DNA of 64,000 bases from Acheta domesticus (Eukaryota > Arthropoda > Insecta > Orthoptera > Gryllidae): assembly GCA_031308135.1 (NCBI GenBank), contig JAHLJT010008756.1, forward strand, positions 130,818,997 through 130,882,996, written 5' to 3'. Within the stretch, counting starts at the first letter, position 1. Each line of letters begins with the position of its first letter. Position numbers and translations under genes: made by a program. Positions 9,772 through 22,640 of this stretch are shown in pieces. Below the pieces are notes generated by a model that worked only from the letters and a program-made list of their open reading frames with translations, ran no database searches and was not told the origin of the DNA.

Positions 9772-11825
9772 GAGTGGTATTTAGTATGGCTACTTTTCGA
9801 ATGAAATTTGAATTTGGGAAGCTGGTTTATTAATACTCGTTATGCAAGTTAATCTGCTATGTTTACATATTTTAATTATTTCAATTACTGCGTTGATACC
9901 TGCATTCTTTATTTACTTATGCAAGGTCGTCCGTAATGTTAAAATGAAGAAGGTTAAACTTCACAAGTAAGGATTAATACAGTACAAATATGAACAAAAA
10001 TGCATGTAACGAAAACACGAAACTTATAAATTTATTTGATAACTTACGGTACTTATTAAATGCACATCTATTGAATACACAACCATAAAAATTGAATGTT
10101 GTAGGATCATTGCTGTTTTCATTATTTAATTATTAAAGTACCTTCTAAATGTTCGAAATTTCTTGTGTTGCTGTACCTTCTTCTAATACGTAGCTCCGCT
10201 CCTTACAAAAAAATTGAAATTGTCTCTAAACTTAGATTTTATTTTTCTCCGCGTTATCTCGAGTACCATGTTGAATAATTTAATTTATTTCTTGTTCGGA
10301 TGCATCACCAAATCATTTCGCTATTTCGTACTCTGAATAAGTCATTGGAAAAGCGCGATTAGATGTAAATAGACACAGGGATCGATAAATACCACCTTCT
10401 AAGATGGATGAATGGCAGATTGGGCACTGAGGAGGAGGTAAGAAAAATTCATAAGAAAAAAAGATAATTTTTCTGTGAATCACTGCTCTGATTTGCCAAT
10501 ATCATATATATTCGTAAACACTATTTGTCTCAGTTTCATGAGTGGAATAGTCATTGAAAATATCCTTACTCTTTAATGCCCTTTTGCTTTTCACCTTCAC
10601 CAAAATTCCAATCACTTCTAATTTTATTTATTAATTATTATTTTCTCAGTTATCCTAAGCCCCAATTTCTATACTTTTGCTTCCTTTTTTAGTGCTTGAT
10701 ATTCGTTCTTTCCCAGTTTCATAGTTGTGTTTTCTACGATTTCTTGCCGTTTTCGCTATCGTAATCCGGTCTTTGTTATAGCTGTCTGCGCTGCAGTAGA
10801 TGGCGTCCTTTGGCAGGACTGCCCTTGTCCCTTTTCTTCGCCCTTTCCTGTCGCGAGAGAATGCAAATTGCCTTAGGAGGAAGTCCCTCTTGGTAAGGCA
10901 TCGCTCAACGCAGCCTCGGAAGAAACAGAAAACGATATTTCTCTGTCTCCAAACTCTTGTTCGCATTCATTATGATTTTAGGTCATGGTTTACATGTTGG
11001 CTGCAATAAAGCTAATTTTCATGTTAAGACATTGTTTTTGTTTCCTTTTAACATCGTTTTTTGGATGTGGTGTTTTCTGAATGTAAGCATCTTGTTTTAC
11101 TTAGGACATATGTAATTGTTTAATTTTGTAATCCGTCACAGACCACGATAGCGTCATTTTATTCAACTAATGTGGTTTAAAATAATACCAATTCTTGACT
11201 GTCCTGAACACTAGTAAATGAACCAAATAATACGTTTTTTCTATTTTTCGCGTAGAATACGTTTTTCTACGATCATTTCGCGTGGAATAATTGACATACA
11301 AAGGGTTTGGAACTAGTGTTTTAGTAATAAAAAGTCCTGGAGTTTTGATGTTACTAAAAACTTTTAAATATTGGTGCATTCTATTAGCCAATGTAATTAT
11401 GTAGAAATTAAAAAGTTTCATTGAAAAAATGAGACGGTAGTTCGTTGTTGGCCCTAGATAATTATAAAATACTAGTGGAACCGGCAGAAATGAATATATT
11501 TGCGCAGACACAAAAATTAAGCCAGAAATAAAAAAGTAGTGGAATTGTGTAAATTGGGTGCTTTTTTTCTCACTTAATTTTTCTTTCTGAACAAATATGT
11601 ATTGTAAATAATAAACAGTTTACATGTTTCTGGAGTGTTTCTATGATTCCATAATGCAACTTTTTGCCTAGAAATCATTTTTTCAAACCAACGTTTGAGT
11701 GCTAATTGCGTCTCAACAATTCGGAATATCCATGTAGTTTATTTTACAAAATATGCTTAGAATTGTCTTAAGAGCTTATTTTCGAAATTTTGACGTGTTC
11801 TCCTCGCATATCTGTGTATATATAC

Positions 11826-11826
<1 letters not shown>
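9772..11826. other. AT-rich unique sequence
   Basis: Open frames at 10655-10966 and 11167-11511 (minus) translate to nothing recognisable. No repeat or RNA gene seen. Confidence 0.5.

Positions 11827-11827
<1 letters not shown>

Positions 11828-11917
<90 letters not shown>
11828..11917. repeat. (TA)30-(GA)15 compound microsatellite
   Basis: An uninterrupted TA run at about 11828-11887 passes directly into GA at 11888-11917. Confidence 0.97.
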
Positions 11918-11920
<3 letters not shown>

Positions 11921-11999
11921 AGAATATAAAAAATCTACTCTTTTTGAAATATCGATGTGTGTGGATTGTCGTTAAGCACTTCCTCTGTTGAGACAGAAG

Positions 12000-12300
12000 A
12001 GCTGAACGCAGCGCCCCCTTCCACCCCACGTTCATTCGCCCGTTCGCCCCGGAACTCGAGCTGCAACTCCGCTCGCCGAAATATTACCGGGCGCCGCAAC
12101 TAAACGCTGCTTCAAAGCGGCGTTGAAAAGAGCTCATTTAAATTTCATTAAAACGTTGACCGGAAGCGCGGCGGAGAGCCTCGCCTCCCGGATTGCATCT
12201 GTGAAATCTGCATGAAAGGGCTTTCAAAAATTTCAGGAATTAAAAAAAATATAAAACTAAAACAAAGTGTGCGCAAAACGCGTCGACTTCGGTGTGGCGG
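12000..12300. other. CpG-rich unique sequence
   Basis: Non-repetitive, with mixed GC-rich and ATTAAA-type words (CATTTAAATTTCATTAAAAC). No open frame of note. It could be regulatory DNA or the ancestral flank of the neighbouring minisatellite. Confidence 0.4.
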
Positions 12301-12850
12301 GCAGTTGAGGAAAGCGGGGCAGGCGGGAGGCGGGGTGATCGAAGGGGGAAGCGGGGCGGGTTGGGTGACTGGGACGAGGAGGGGAAAGCGAGATAAGGCA
12401 GCAAAAGAAGGGTGGGACGAGGCGGGTTGGTTGACTGGGACGGGGAGGAGAAAGAAGAATGAGGCAGCGAACGGAAGGCGCGGCGAAGTGGGGTGGGACG
12501 AGGAGCGGTAGGACGAAGCGGGGTATGACGAAGCGGGGTATGACGAAGCGGGGTATGACGAGGCGGGGTAGGACGAGGCGTGGTAGGACGAGGCGTGGTA
12601 GGGCGAGGTGTGGTAGGACGAGGCGAGGTCGGACGAAGGGATGTGGGACGACGGGAGGTGGGACGAAGGGCGAGGTGGGACGAAGGGCGAGGTGGGACGA
12701 AGGGCGAGGTGGGACGAAGGGCGAGGTGGGACGAAGGGCGAGGCGGGACGAAGGGCGAGGTGGGACGAAGGGCGAGGTGGGACGAAGGGCGAGGTGGGAC
12801 GAGACGAGGTGGGACGAGCGAGACGGGTAGAGGAAGTGGGAGAGGTTGGT
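12300..12850. repeat. 17-bp minisatellite (GGACGAAGGGCGAGGTG)n
   Basis: The cleanest part is 12658-12815, about nine units of exactly 17 bp. The 5' part (12460-12650) holds shorter variants such as GAAGCGGGGTATGAC. As 17 is not a multiple of three, all three frames stay open, giving overlapping Arg/Gly-rich frames on one strand and Ser/Pro/His-rich ones on the other. Confidence 0.93.
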
Positions 12851-13235
12851 GGACCGGAGCGAGATGTGAAGCGGAGTGTGAAGCGAGGCAAGAAATTGCG
12901 GAGTAGGGACGGCGTGAGTGCAAGGCTGTGGTCGGCAGGAATGAAGTGGCCGGGCACTCTGCGGAGTTCCGGAGTCGTGGGGTGGTGAGGTTGGGAACGG
13001 GGAAGTGATGTGAGCGGTTTGCAGGGCGTTGATAGGCTGGGGGTGATCGGAAAACCAGGACAGTAGGCGTGACCGGGAGGTGGTGGTGCTGGTCAGCGAC
13101 GCCGTGGGGGCAGGAAGCTACGGAAGGAGCGGCCGGCTATTTGGCGGCGAACGGGAAAGCGTGACGGCAGTTTTGCTGGTGATCGAGGATAAGGAATGAC
13201 GGGGATGGTGATGTGAAAGGTAGCGGTGGGGGCGA
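12851..13235. other. G-rich non-repetitive linker
   Basis: Moderately GC-rich sequence joining two minisatellites; no recognised gene. Confidence 0.5.
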
Positions 13236-13370
13236 TGGGACGGGACGGGGCGGAGCGAGGCGGGGCAGGGCGAGGCGTGACCGGGCGAGGCGGGGCGGGG
13301 CGAGGCGAGGCGGGGCGAGGCGGGGCGGGCCGAGGCGGGGCGTGGCGAGGCGGGGTGGCGGGGGAGGGGA
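13236..13370. repeat. ~10-bp minisatellite (GGCGGGGCGA-like)
   Basis: Degenerate copies of the same 10-bp word that forms the very homogeneous array at 62871-63199. Confidence 0.85.
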
Positions 13371-13519
13371 TGGGGGCTGCGTGGCACAGAGTGACGCGGG
13401 CGCCGTGCGATGCGATGCAATGCCGCTGTGAGCTGATAAGGGAGCGACGCCCCTCGCGTACCTCAAGTTGTAGTGGTTTTGGCTGAGCTGCCCGTCGCTT
13501 GTGGAAGGGATGGGCGCAC

Positions 13520-13790
13520 TGGCGGACTGGGCCTGAGACTGGGATTCGGAGTTGTCTTGAGACTGGGATTGGGGGTTGTCTTGAGACTGGGATTGGGGGT
13601 TGTCTTGAGACTGGGATTGGGAGTTGTATTGGGATTGGTATTGGGAGTTGTATTGGTATTGGTATTGGTATTAGGAGTTGTATTGGGATTGGTATTGGGA
13701 GTTGTCTTGGGATTGGGAGTGGTAGATATTGAGATTGGATTTGGGTCTGGCATTTGGAGTTGGGTTTGACATTTGGAATGGGATTTGGCA
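13520..13790. repeat. TTGGGATTGG-type minisatellite
   Basis: About 24-bp units (GAGACTGGGATTGGGGGTTG) at 13535-13630 followed by GGTATTGGGAGTTGTATT-type units to about 13720. Confidence 0.88.
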
Positions 13791-14434
13791 CTGGACAGTG
13801 GCGCTGGACTTCTGCCCACTGGCTGAGGCAAAATTCACTTAATATAGAAGAATCACGACGGGGAGCGTCAAGAGACAGGGGAACAAGAAAAAAATTCTCT
13901 GTCTGCTGCACGAGAGATAATAAGTGATCATGAGATTCTAAAATGTTTATTGAATTTAATGATAGATCATCGTCGCACCTACTTGATGACCGACATGTAA
14001 CCATTCCTAAGAAAACAATCCTCAAGGAAATTTGAATGCGGGATGTGATGCTCCTTATTCCGGTTTCTGAATTTTAAATTTCTATTTATTTAATAAATAA
14101 GCAAATTGGCGTTTTGGTTATTTTCCCAACCCAAGTGGAAGGGGTTATGAAGGTATGAAAATGCTGAAAATGTGATATTCATGTTTCACTTCCTTTTCAT
14201 TCTCGAAATCTTCTCTCTCTCTCCCTCTCTCTGCATGCTTGTTTTTAAAAATATTGTGTCACTTAAATCTTATATCACACAAAATTTACAATCATTCGAG
14301 ATTAAACAAGTAGAACAAGAAAGCAGACATTGGAAAGAAATTCTTACCTTTTCATACTTATGTCCAACTCATTATTTGTTTATCTCAACACTTTCTGACT
14401 CGCATTGTAAAATACGTAACAACGAAATTCTTGT

Positions 14435-14493
<59 letters not shown>

Positions 14494-15170
14494 TTCATTT
14501 ACTTTTCACTATATTCGTAATATTACTTAAATTAATGTTGTTAATTGATAATGTTTGGTGAGATAGAGGACGTTACGCAGCAAGTGCCACTTTGCTATAT
14601 ATCTGTACTTACATGGTTTCTTTAAACTTTTAATAACATATTTTAACTTTTACTGTAAATGTTAACATAACAAAAGTTCCTAAAATTGATGAAAAATTCG
14701 TTGAACTATTGAATAGACAAGTCTTCAATTTTACATTAGCCTTTCGTTGATGTACCTAAGCAACCTGTTTGAATATACATTTATTTTCTCCAGCATTTCT
14801 TCGATTCAAATGATTTTGTATTAGAGGCCGGAGTTATTGAATTATGAAATATCTTTGGTCATCAAAAAATTGAATCTTAATTTTTCTTCGTCTTTCTAAT
14901 CTTAACAAATTATGTATGAAGAGACAATTTAGTATATGGGAAATATCAGACTTGAGATCGAAAAAATTCCAAGGATTCGAGGATATTTTGCATCTGGAAT
15001 AAGAGAATAATATCCGTGTAGTTAAAACCTATATTTTGAGTTTATCAAATATCAAACTCATATTACTGTAGAACTGTGAAATTATAGCATTGTTATTGGT
15101 AGCTGTTGGGCCATGGAATAAAAATTGAAGCAAAAAGTGAACGCGTTAATATTTGGCCGCCGCGCGATCC
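13791..15170. other. AT-rich unique sequence with (GA)n
   Basis: A (GA)n microsatellite occupies 14438-14492. Elsewhere no gene or repeat is recognised. Confidence 0.5.
14438..14492. repeat. (GA)n microsatellite
   Basis: About 27 GA dinucleotides with one GG interruption near 14465. Confidence 0.95.
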
Positions 15171-15189
15171 AGACTCTTGGGAGCGAGCG

Positions 15190-15405
15190 GAGCGCAATGG
15201 GGTGGGGCGGGGAGGGCGGGAGCGGCGGGGAGTGGCGGGGAGTGGAGGGGAGTGACGGGGAGGGGCGGGGAGTGGCGGGACGGGACAGGGAGGGGCGGGG
15301 CGGGAGAGACGGGGGCGGGGAGTGGCGGGACGGGACAGGGAGGGGCGGGGCGGGGAGAGTAGAGGCGGGGCGGGGCGTGGAGGGGCGGGGCTGAGGGAGG
15401 CGAGC
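15190..15405. repeat. G-rich minisatellite (GGGGAGTGGCG-like)
   Basis: Short units such as GGGGAGTGGCGGGACGGGAC and AGGGGCGGGGCGGG; the ~40-bp stretch AGTGGCGGGACGGGACAGGG.. recurs at 15270 and 15322. CpG-rich flanks. Confidence 0.88.
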
Positions 15406-16581
15406 GTTTTCATGTTTGGTTGGGAACTGTGCGTGATCGTTGCACCTAGCAGCAACGAACGAGCGTTTATTGATGTGGAAGGAGCCCTGCAATCCGATCT
15501 CGGGGTGCCTCGTTCGCTCTCTTGGGAACTGCAATTCATATCCAATGCTCGATCGTGAATTTTAATTAATATTTACGCTTGTTTTAAAGCACGTACACAC
15601 ACCACTAGATTTTCGTTAACATATATCGCGCGATATTTTATGAAGTTTGTCAACAAACGTGCGAGGTAGTTCACAGAACTGTCGTACGCGAACGACGAGC
15701 AGGTTGCTTCGGCAGGCGCTGACTTGTCCTGGATGATAGTTGTTCGCTTCTCAACCGTGCCCTAGACTCCCCACTTAAAGATGAGTAGTCGCCTGCTCCT
15801 GGGATAGATTTCTTTCGAAACTGGGTAGAGCTCTATTTTTTTTCGTTTTGTGTTGTTAGTTTTCCGGCTGCTGATATCCACTACTACTTAAACCTGGGCT
15901 GTATTTCTCGGAAACTTTATTTAGAGCTCCGTGTATTATTTCGTGTTTGTGTTGTGAATTGTCCGGCTGCTAATATCCACTAGTATTGAAACGCTCATAA
16001 ATCAGCACTTTCTAATCGATAAAATACACTTTTTCTTGAAAATAGAAGTACGTATACACAGAATGAAATTAGCATAGATCCTGGATATTTTGTATCTCAA
16101 TTGTATTTCAATTTGGCGATATATTTTTTCATTATCTTAATGTAATTAAGGAAAACACAAACTCTCTTGTAAAAAGGTACGCCACATCAACCATAAGGAG
16201 TCTCGTGCTATTCGTAAAGATTAATATCTTGATATTGGTAAAAGCATAGATTATCTTGTTACTACCGTCAATCCTCCTTAAGGGAACAAAATATACACTA
16301 ATGGGATAAGCAACACTTCAACCAAAACTGATATATTAACATTTACGAACAGTAGGAGACATTTTAAGGTTACCGCAAGCCCTTTCATACGTAAAGCAAT
16401 TACAAAACACACAATATTAAGAATGTTTTGTAGATTTGAGAAAGAAATTTTCTTACCCTTGTATATATAAGATATATCCAAAACTAGGAACACAATTACT
16501 CGAAGTTCTACGCTTCCCGCTATGAAAAATACAGATTTTTTCTGAAGATTTCGCAGCCTAGTTATAAGTTTGCGATTCGGT
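15406..16581. other. Unique sequence with a 96-bp duplication
   Basis: 15826-15890 and 15922-15990 are direct repeats 96 bp apart (shared TAGAGCTC, TTTCGT, TGTGTTGT, CCGGCTGCT, ATATCCACTA). The rest is AT-rich and featureless. Confidence 0.6.
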
Positions 16582-16585
16582 TTAA

Positions 16586-17211
16586 ACTTCCAGCCGGCGC
16601 GCGTAAATATTCACACCAGTAGGCGCGTGTCGTAAATTTTACGACATTCAATGACTCTTGAAAAAATCAAAGAAATTGTAGAACAATGGAATTTTATGTC
16701 GCATTATAATATCTAAGAATGATATTTACTACCAAAAAACATATCCGTTGATAAACGTTCGTATTTAGTATCAAAAAGATCTTGTTCCGATACAGTACCG
16801 TCTGCAGTTCCGATGCTCGTCTATAGTTTCAACATTCGTTTACTGTCACTGTCACTATCCAATTCATGATCTTCCTCCGATCAGACATCTCATGAAGAAT
16901 ATTCTGATTTTCGTTCATATGAATTCTTTATCTGGACATTTGACAGAAAATTTCGATTAGGCCAAATTATTAAACAATATTTTAGCACAACAGCCGACGC
17001 ACAGCGTAAAATTTACGTCACTATGCACTTATCCCGAATAGAGCGTTACAAAAACAGAACACAGCGTGCAAACTAAACAGTGGCTGCAGGAATGCATCAC
17101 TAAAGATACCTGCAAGGAATACCAAGAACGCAGAAGTCTTTGACAACAATGAGTTGACATAAAAAAATCTGCTAATGTCGTAAAATTTACGACAGCGCGC
17201 CCGCTGGAGGG
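16586..17211. mobile_element. piggyBac-like non-autonomous element
   Basis: The element is flanked by TTAA at 16582-16585 and 17212-17215, the piggyBac target site. The ends are inverted: ACTTCCAGCCGGCGCGC on the left and, on the minus strand, CCCTCCAGCGGGCGCGC on the right (14 of 17 match). An inner palindrome GTCGTAAATTTTACGAC lies near both ends (about 16629-16645 and 17178-17194). A minus-strand segment near 16840-16885 reads SEEDHELDSDSDS, the sort of acidic stretch found at the start of piggyBac transposases, but this match is only compositional. No transposase core is present. Confidence 0.7.
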
Positions 17212-17215
17212 TTAA

Positions 17216-17600
17216 TCTGCGAGAAGTGAGCGAAACGTCGCCGCAAGTCGAAAAGTTCGAAATCCTCCTAATGTTGACAGCGAGATGCGTGCGATGCAGC
17301 AGTTGAACCGCAGCTCGCCGCGCGACCGCTGGCTGCTGCATCGAGCCAATGGCATAATCCGCGCCGGCTGGTCACGCGTGCCCGCCAGCTGCGAGGCCAA
17401 CGGCGCGCGGACACGCACGCACGCGTCGACGCACGCGTGCGGGCCTTCTTAAGTGGCCCGAATTGAGCCAAGTTGGCTGCCTCATGCCAGGAAACGGTGC
17501 AATGAGAGAGAAACGCTGTACTTGCCTCCGGGAGTAGAGACGCCGAACATGGGGGCGGGGACGTTTCACGATGGAAACAAAGAAACCTCTGGAAAAGGGA
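17216..17600. other. CpG-rich unique block
   Basis: Non-repetitive, high in CpG (for instance CACGCACGCACGCGTCGACG at about 17413-17432), with no minisatellite. Open frames on the minus strand (60-106 codons) are Arg/Ala-rich and unrecognised. It could be a CpG island or regulatory element; no promoter motif is clear. Confidence 0.4.
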
Positions 17601-17642
17601 CGCAATGTCTGGGTGTCATGTGTTTCTGAATATGAAATATTC

Positions 17643-18217
17643 TAAAGGCCGATATGTACGGTACAGTTTTTCGTGTAGATTCTTCATGTAGTCCACACTT
17701 TACGCTTTCTACATGAGAAAATTATGAACACGTTCGTAATTTTTCCTGTATAGAAAGCATACAATTTGACTCCAGCGCCTCTAGCGGCAGAATCGTTCAC
17801 TAACGGTAATCGGACATGTCGATTTTTGTGGTTAGGTGTGTCAAGGTGCGATTGTATGAAGTGATATATTGTTATAAACTACTTCTTTCCTTATCTCTAC
17901 CTTCCAATTTTTATTCTCTATGCTCCTTATAGTTAATTAATACTAAATCAATATCACAGCCAGAACGCACGCGCAGAAACACCATCACTGAAAGTACCCG
18001 GATGGCGCAATGCAGTTGTTTCCCTGTTTTTTGTCTCGGTGGCACTCCCCCCCCCTAGCGGCGGCTTGTGGCGATTCATGCAGAAAGCGTAAAGTCTGGT
18101 GTAGATCGTGTGTGCGCTACTTCTTGGCTTTTATACGTTCAGTTTGAGATCTTGACGTTTCTATACAGAAACTGTACGAGAATCTACATGAAAACTGTAC
18201 CGTGTATATTGGCCTTA
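17643..18217. mobile_element. Inverted-repeat element (~575 bp), unclassified
   Basis: The left end AAGGCCGATATGTACGGTAC and right end (minus strand) AAGGCCAATATACACGGTAC continue as AGTTTT..TGTAGATTCT, giving inverted arms of about 37 bp with few mismatches. The interior contains no transposase. The flanks (CTAAA/TTAAA) do not give a decisive target duplication, so the superfamily is open. Confidence 0.75.
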
Positions 18218-21175
18218 AAAAGATACGAACAAGCGAAAAAAGGGTTAATTAAAAGTTCGTTTTTAAGTGCAACTGAAAATTAATTTTGTCGAAAATTATA
18301 AGAAAAGAGCGAAATATTCATATATTTTTTAAATCATGTACAACAAGAACTTGCAAGTTTTTTTTGTTTTCTGCATTCTAAAATGTTCTCTATGTTCTCT
18401 ATGTTCTGCACTCTAAAATGTTCTGCCTCATATGTGTATTGTCACCAATAGTGTCTGAGAATGTCAGTATGTTTCATGCGAGTGTTATGACACACATATT
18501 CAATTTTTGCATGTAAGTCAAATCAATTAAATTTATAAAATTATTATTACACTGTGCATTTGAATGTAAATTAAATAAATTATGGAATATCAATTCATCC
18601 GCCAGTTTTACTAGCATACGAAAATAACGGGCTTCAATATTCTTGGCTGTCAAGATTAGGATGAAAGATGAGGCACTGAAGTCAATAATCACTATACAGT
18701 TACTACTACAGTGTTATTGTATACATTTCTATATTTTTCTATGAAAACTTTCTATTTACTAACACTTTCATTACTGAAGATCTTCTCTTAAAGCTCTTTT
18801 GCCGCATATAAGCGGCCGTAAAATTTCCTAATTGGTCTGTGAGAAATGTGTGAAAAAGAAATGTAAGTAGAAAAGAGTGTCACATCTCCAGAGAGGTTTG
18901 CATAAAATAATTTTATTCCCTCTTTTACCACGATAGCTTGGGGTTTATTTTTTATTTTAAATAAATGCACGTGTCTACTAAAACAATATTAAATCAGTTT
19001 CCGAACTGATAGTTTACATTTACATTTTCATTTTATGTTGTGGCTAATTTAACTAATAAATTATAGATTACAAACAACAAACGTTTCCTGTTAGTGAGTA
19101 CGTATTTGGATGTGGATTTTGAAGCTCATGACGCTTTACAAGCTGCTGTAAGTAGTTTTGCAAAAAATATCAATAAACGATAAATAAATAATACAACCTT
19201 TATGCACCGTATTGCGTGATTCTATTATTTATTATATGGATACATTTGTTTAATGTAACAGATATACATAAAGTGCCATACAATGTGTATAAGAACACTA
19301 AAATAAAAATTCAAGATATTAAAACGTTCATTTTCGAGATATTAAAACGTTCATTTTGGTAGTGTCCCATTCCCATATCTAGAACTAAAGTCTTAAAAGT
19401 CGCTAAATTTTTGTTTGATCAAATATTTCCGTTAAATTTATTTTCAAAAACCAGTTCGTTTTTTGTATCTAAAATATAAAAATGTTTTCAATGTTTGCAT
19501 TGTGAGTTAAGTGTTGATAGCGTAGAGTCGACTTCCTGGATATTGAAACATACCTGAGGTATCAAAAATAAGAAACCAGAAACTAGTCATATAATTAAAC
19601 CATATATTCTTATATTTATAACTAGAGATTTGACCTACATTACTTCTCATCCGTTTGCTCCCACGGTCAGTGTTTGTACTACACGGCTCAGATTACCATT
19701 CGTCATGCGAATACTTTTTCATACGATATCATTTTCTGTTCGTGTGGTTATTTCTCGTGCAGAAGCGGATCCAAATAACCTGATAGCTTTTCCCCAACAA
19801 ACGATGAATAGTACTTCAGCAGTTAATGAATTCTTTGATAACGAAAAATCTATCAAGATATTTGTGTAGTAATCGTTTTTAAAGAAACGAGTGAATCAGT
19901 AACCAAAATTGCATTAATAGCTCCCGGTTTTCAGGGTCACCGATGGATGGTAAAGTGATGGGAAAGTGCTAAAATAAGTGAATGTAAATAATGTCTGCTG
20001 TCGTGACTCGCTACAATGGGTTGTTGCCGTGTGGCATGGCTTGCTCTTCCGTTGCGCCCAAGATGTTGTCGCTTGCAACCGCTGGCGCCCGCGTGCAGCG
20101 GAAAAAGAACGTCTATCTGCATCTCACAGAGTAAACACAGCGGGCGGAAACCCTACCCAGGGTCTATTCGCAGCGTCACGGGTTTTCACAGCGCATATCC
20201 ACTACCGATCTTTTTATTCCCGACCACGGAAGTTCCGTTATCATGATTCCTGGATTATTGTTTGCTTGATTTCAGTTTTCCTGGGAACTCGGATCGTAAA
20301 TTCTTGGGGAACGAATATTAGAGGAGTCTAAGGCATACACTATACAGTTATTTTTGGAAAATGAAGATATAAAGATTTAGGGTCGATTCGTTTTTACAGT
20401 AACGCATAATTTGGAATAGTATGTGTTGATCTGGTGGATGTATTCCTTTGAAATTGTGAAAAAGTATTTGGTGTCCCTTATAAGAGATTGACTGTTAATG
20501 GTTGAACTTTATTTTCGGTTAAAATGGTGTATGTCTATGAAATTTATAATGCTTTCGATAGAGATATTTTCAAGTATTTGCCATTTCCTCGAAGCACTCA
20601 TCGTTAGAGGTGATGTGGATGATGATGATGATGATGATAATAATAATGATAATAATAATAATAATAGTAATAAAAGTAGTAGTATCAAATCTAATGTTCC
20701 TAAAATAACAAGAGTAGACTAATAAATTTACACTTGTATTACAGTGTAAAAAAGTTAAGAAATCATTACCTAAAATTTGTTTTTCAAATTTGAAAGCGGA
20801 AGAGAATTAGAGAATTCAACAATATTAATGAGAGTACGATTGGGATTTCTGTTCATGAACGCCAGATCTCTTTCTACTAGCTCAAATACTTTAATTTTAA
20901 GTTTTCTCTCCTGGAATGTATACGAGTAAATTTAAATATCTCCTTCACGTTTTCAACATTGCGTCTCAAAAACAAACATTTAAATTCGTAAGGTATTATT
21001 ATTCATTGCTACGGTCTAACATTGCTTGAAGGATAAACACTCGGCTGTAATCCAATCTTGGAAATGTATTGGCAGCTGGTGATTGGTGGTACATTTCCGG
21101 CTATCGATCTTCTATATATCGAAGTCCTGTAATTTCGTTCTCGGATATTTCGGGAGGTCCTTTTCCCAGACGCCC
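18218..21175. other. AT-rich unique sequence
   Basis: Contains a (GAT)n-(AAT)n run at 20620-20665 and a short tandem duplication near 19317-19360 (GATATTAAAACGTTCATTTT twice). A slightly GC-richer stretch spans 19990-20250. No gene recognised. Confidence 0.5.
20620..20665. repeat. (GAT)n/(AAT)n microsatellite
   Basis: GATGATGATGATGATGATAA followed by TAATAATGATAATAATAA. Confidence 0.9.
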
Positions 21176-21179
21176 TCGC

Positions 21180-22070
21180 TAGGCCATTCACTTGCCTCCC
21201 GGGGATCCCCCAGCCGCCATCACGGTCCCCACCACCCCGTCCTCAGTCACCCACGCCCCCGCTTCCGCCATTGCAGTCTCCCCGCCCCGCCCCCGCCACC
21301 CCCACCCCATTCGGCGTCGCCGCCGCCCTCCACCTCTGGCGCTGACGCTACCCCGAAAATCCAGCCCCGCCTCGGCCACAGCCCCACCCTGCGCTTGAAA
21401 GCAGCTCTGCGCCACCCTCGCCACCGCCCTCGCCGTCGCTCCTCGCCGTCGCCCTCACCCTCGCCCTAGCTCTCGCCCTCGCTCTCGCCCTTGCTCTCAC
21501 CATCGCCCTCGCCTTCACCCTCGCCTTCGCCCTCCCCATCGTCCTTGCCCTCCTCCTGCTCCTTCTCGCCCTCACCCTCCTCGTCGCCTTCGCCGTCCTT
21601 CTCGCCCTCGCCCTCCTCCTCGCCTTCGCCTTCCTCCTCGCCCTCGCCCTCCCTCTCGCCCTCGCCCTCCTCGCCCTCCCTCTCGCCCTCCCCTCTCGCC
21701 CTCCCTCTCGCCCTCCCTCTCGCCCTCCCTCTCGCCCTCCCTCCTCGCCCTCCCTCTCGCCCTCCCTCTCGCCCTCGCTCTCCTCGCCCTCGCTCTCCTC
21801 GCTCTCGCCCTTACCCTTGCGCTCCCCCCTCCCCCTCGTTCTCCTCGCACTCGCCCTCCTCGCCCTCGCCCTCCTCCTCCTCACCCTCCTCCTCGCCATC
21901 CTCCTCCTCCCTCTCGCCCTCCTCTTCCTCCTCGCCCTCGCCCTCCTCCTCCTCACCCTCCTCCTCGCCATCCTCCTCCTCCCTCTCGCCCTCCTCTTCC
22001 TCCTCGCCCTCGCATCGCCTTTGCCTTTGCCTTCGCCCTCGCCCTCTCCCTCCCGTCCAACCCCGAGGAT
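21180..22070. repeat. C-rich minisatellite (CTCGCCCTC)n
   Basis: 21410-22060 is mostly CTCGCCCTC / CTCCTCGCC / CCCTCTCGCC units; the 10-bp word CCCTCTCGCC is tandem at 21660-21780. A ~80-bp stretch is duplicated at 21860-21935 and 21939-22015 (TCGCCCTCCTCCTCCTCACC shared). The 5' part to 21400 is CpG-rich and non-repetitive. Open frames here are repeat artefacts (Ser/Pro, Leu/Ala or Arg/Ala). Confidence 0.9.
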
Positions 22071-22202
22071 TTAAAGCAGCTAAGCACTTCCGCCCGGGGA
22101 GAGAAGCTGCAGCTGCGAATCACATCTCGTACTCTCTTCACTCGTAACCTCTTCCCTTCTCGTTCTTACATCTTTTTTTCCTTTATCTTGTTTTTGTTGT
22201 GT

Positions 22203-22436
22203 TTTTTTGTTTGTTTAAGGTCGCATCAACTTCTAGGTCATTAGCGACCACTATTGGATTTTAACGTTATGGTGTCTATGAGGATGAAACGATACGGTGA
22301 TGGACGTGGTGGTGACGGTAGGTGAATGGACGAACACATATAACCACGCCCGAGGCGAGACTCAAACCCGCGACCCTACGGTCCGAGATCGCTACAGTTC
22401 TACTGTCTTAGCGATCTTGGCCACGTGGCCGGCTCA
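22203..22436 (-). mobile_element. SINE-B copy 1 (tRNA-derived)
   Basis: On the minus strand the head contains an A-box-like TGGCCAAGATCGC and a B-box GGTTTGAGTCTCGCC, and the copy ends with GTTGATGCGACCTTAAAC and an A-rich tail. The body AGGTCATTAGCGACCA.. matches the copy at 43342-43562. Confidence 0.85.
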
Positions 22437-22640
22437 CTGTCTTTTCTCCTCTAATTTTTGTCATTTTCATTCTATTTCATCGTTTTTCCTCGCGCTTGTT
22501 CATTACTACTTTGATTTCTTTATTTTTCTTTCTTTATTCTTCGTTTACTGCTTTTGTTTTTGTTATGGTAGCGGCTATAATGGTTCCGTGGGAGCTTTGC
22601 CGTTGCTTCTGCAGCGTCGCCGAACGCAAGGTGTTAAAGA
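22437..22640. other. T-rich unique sequence
   Basis: No recognised feature. Confidence 0.5.
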
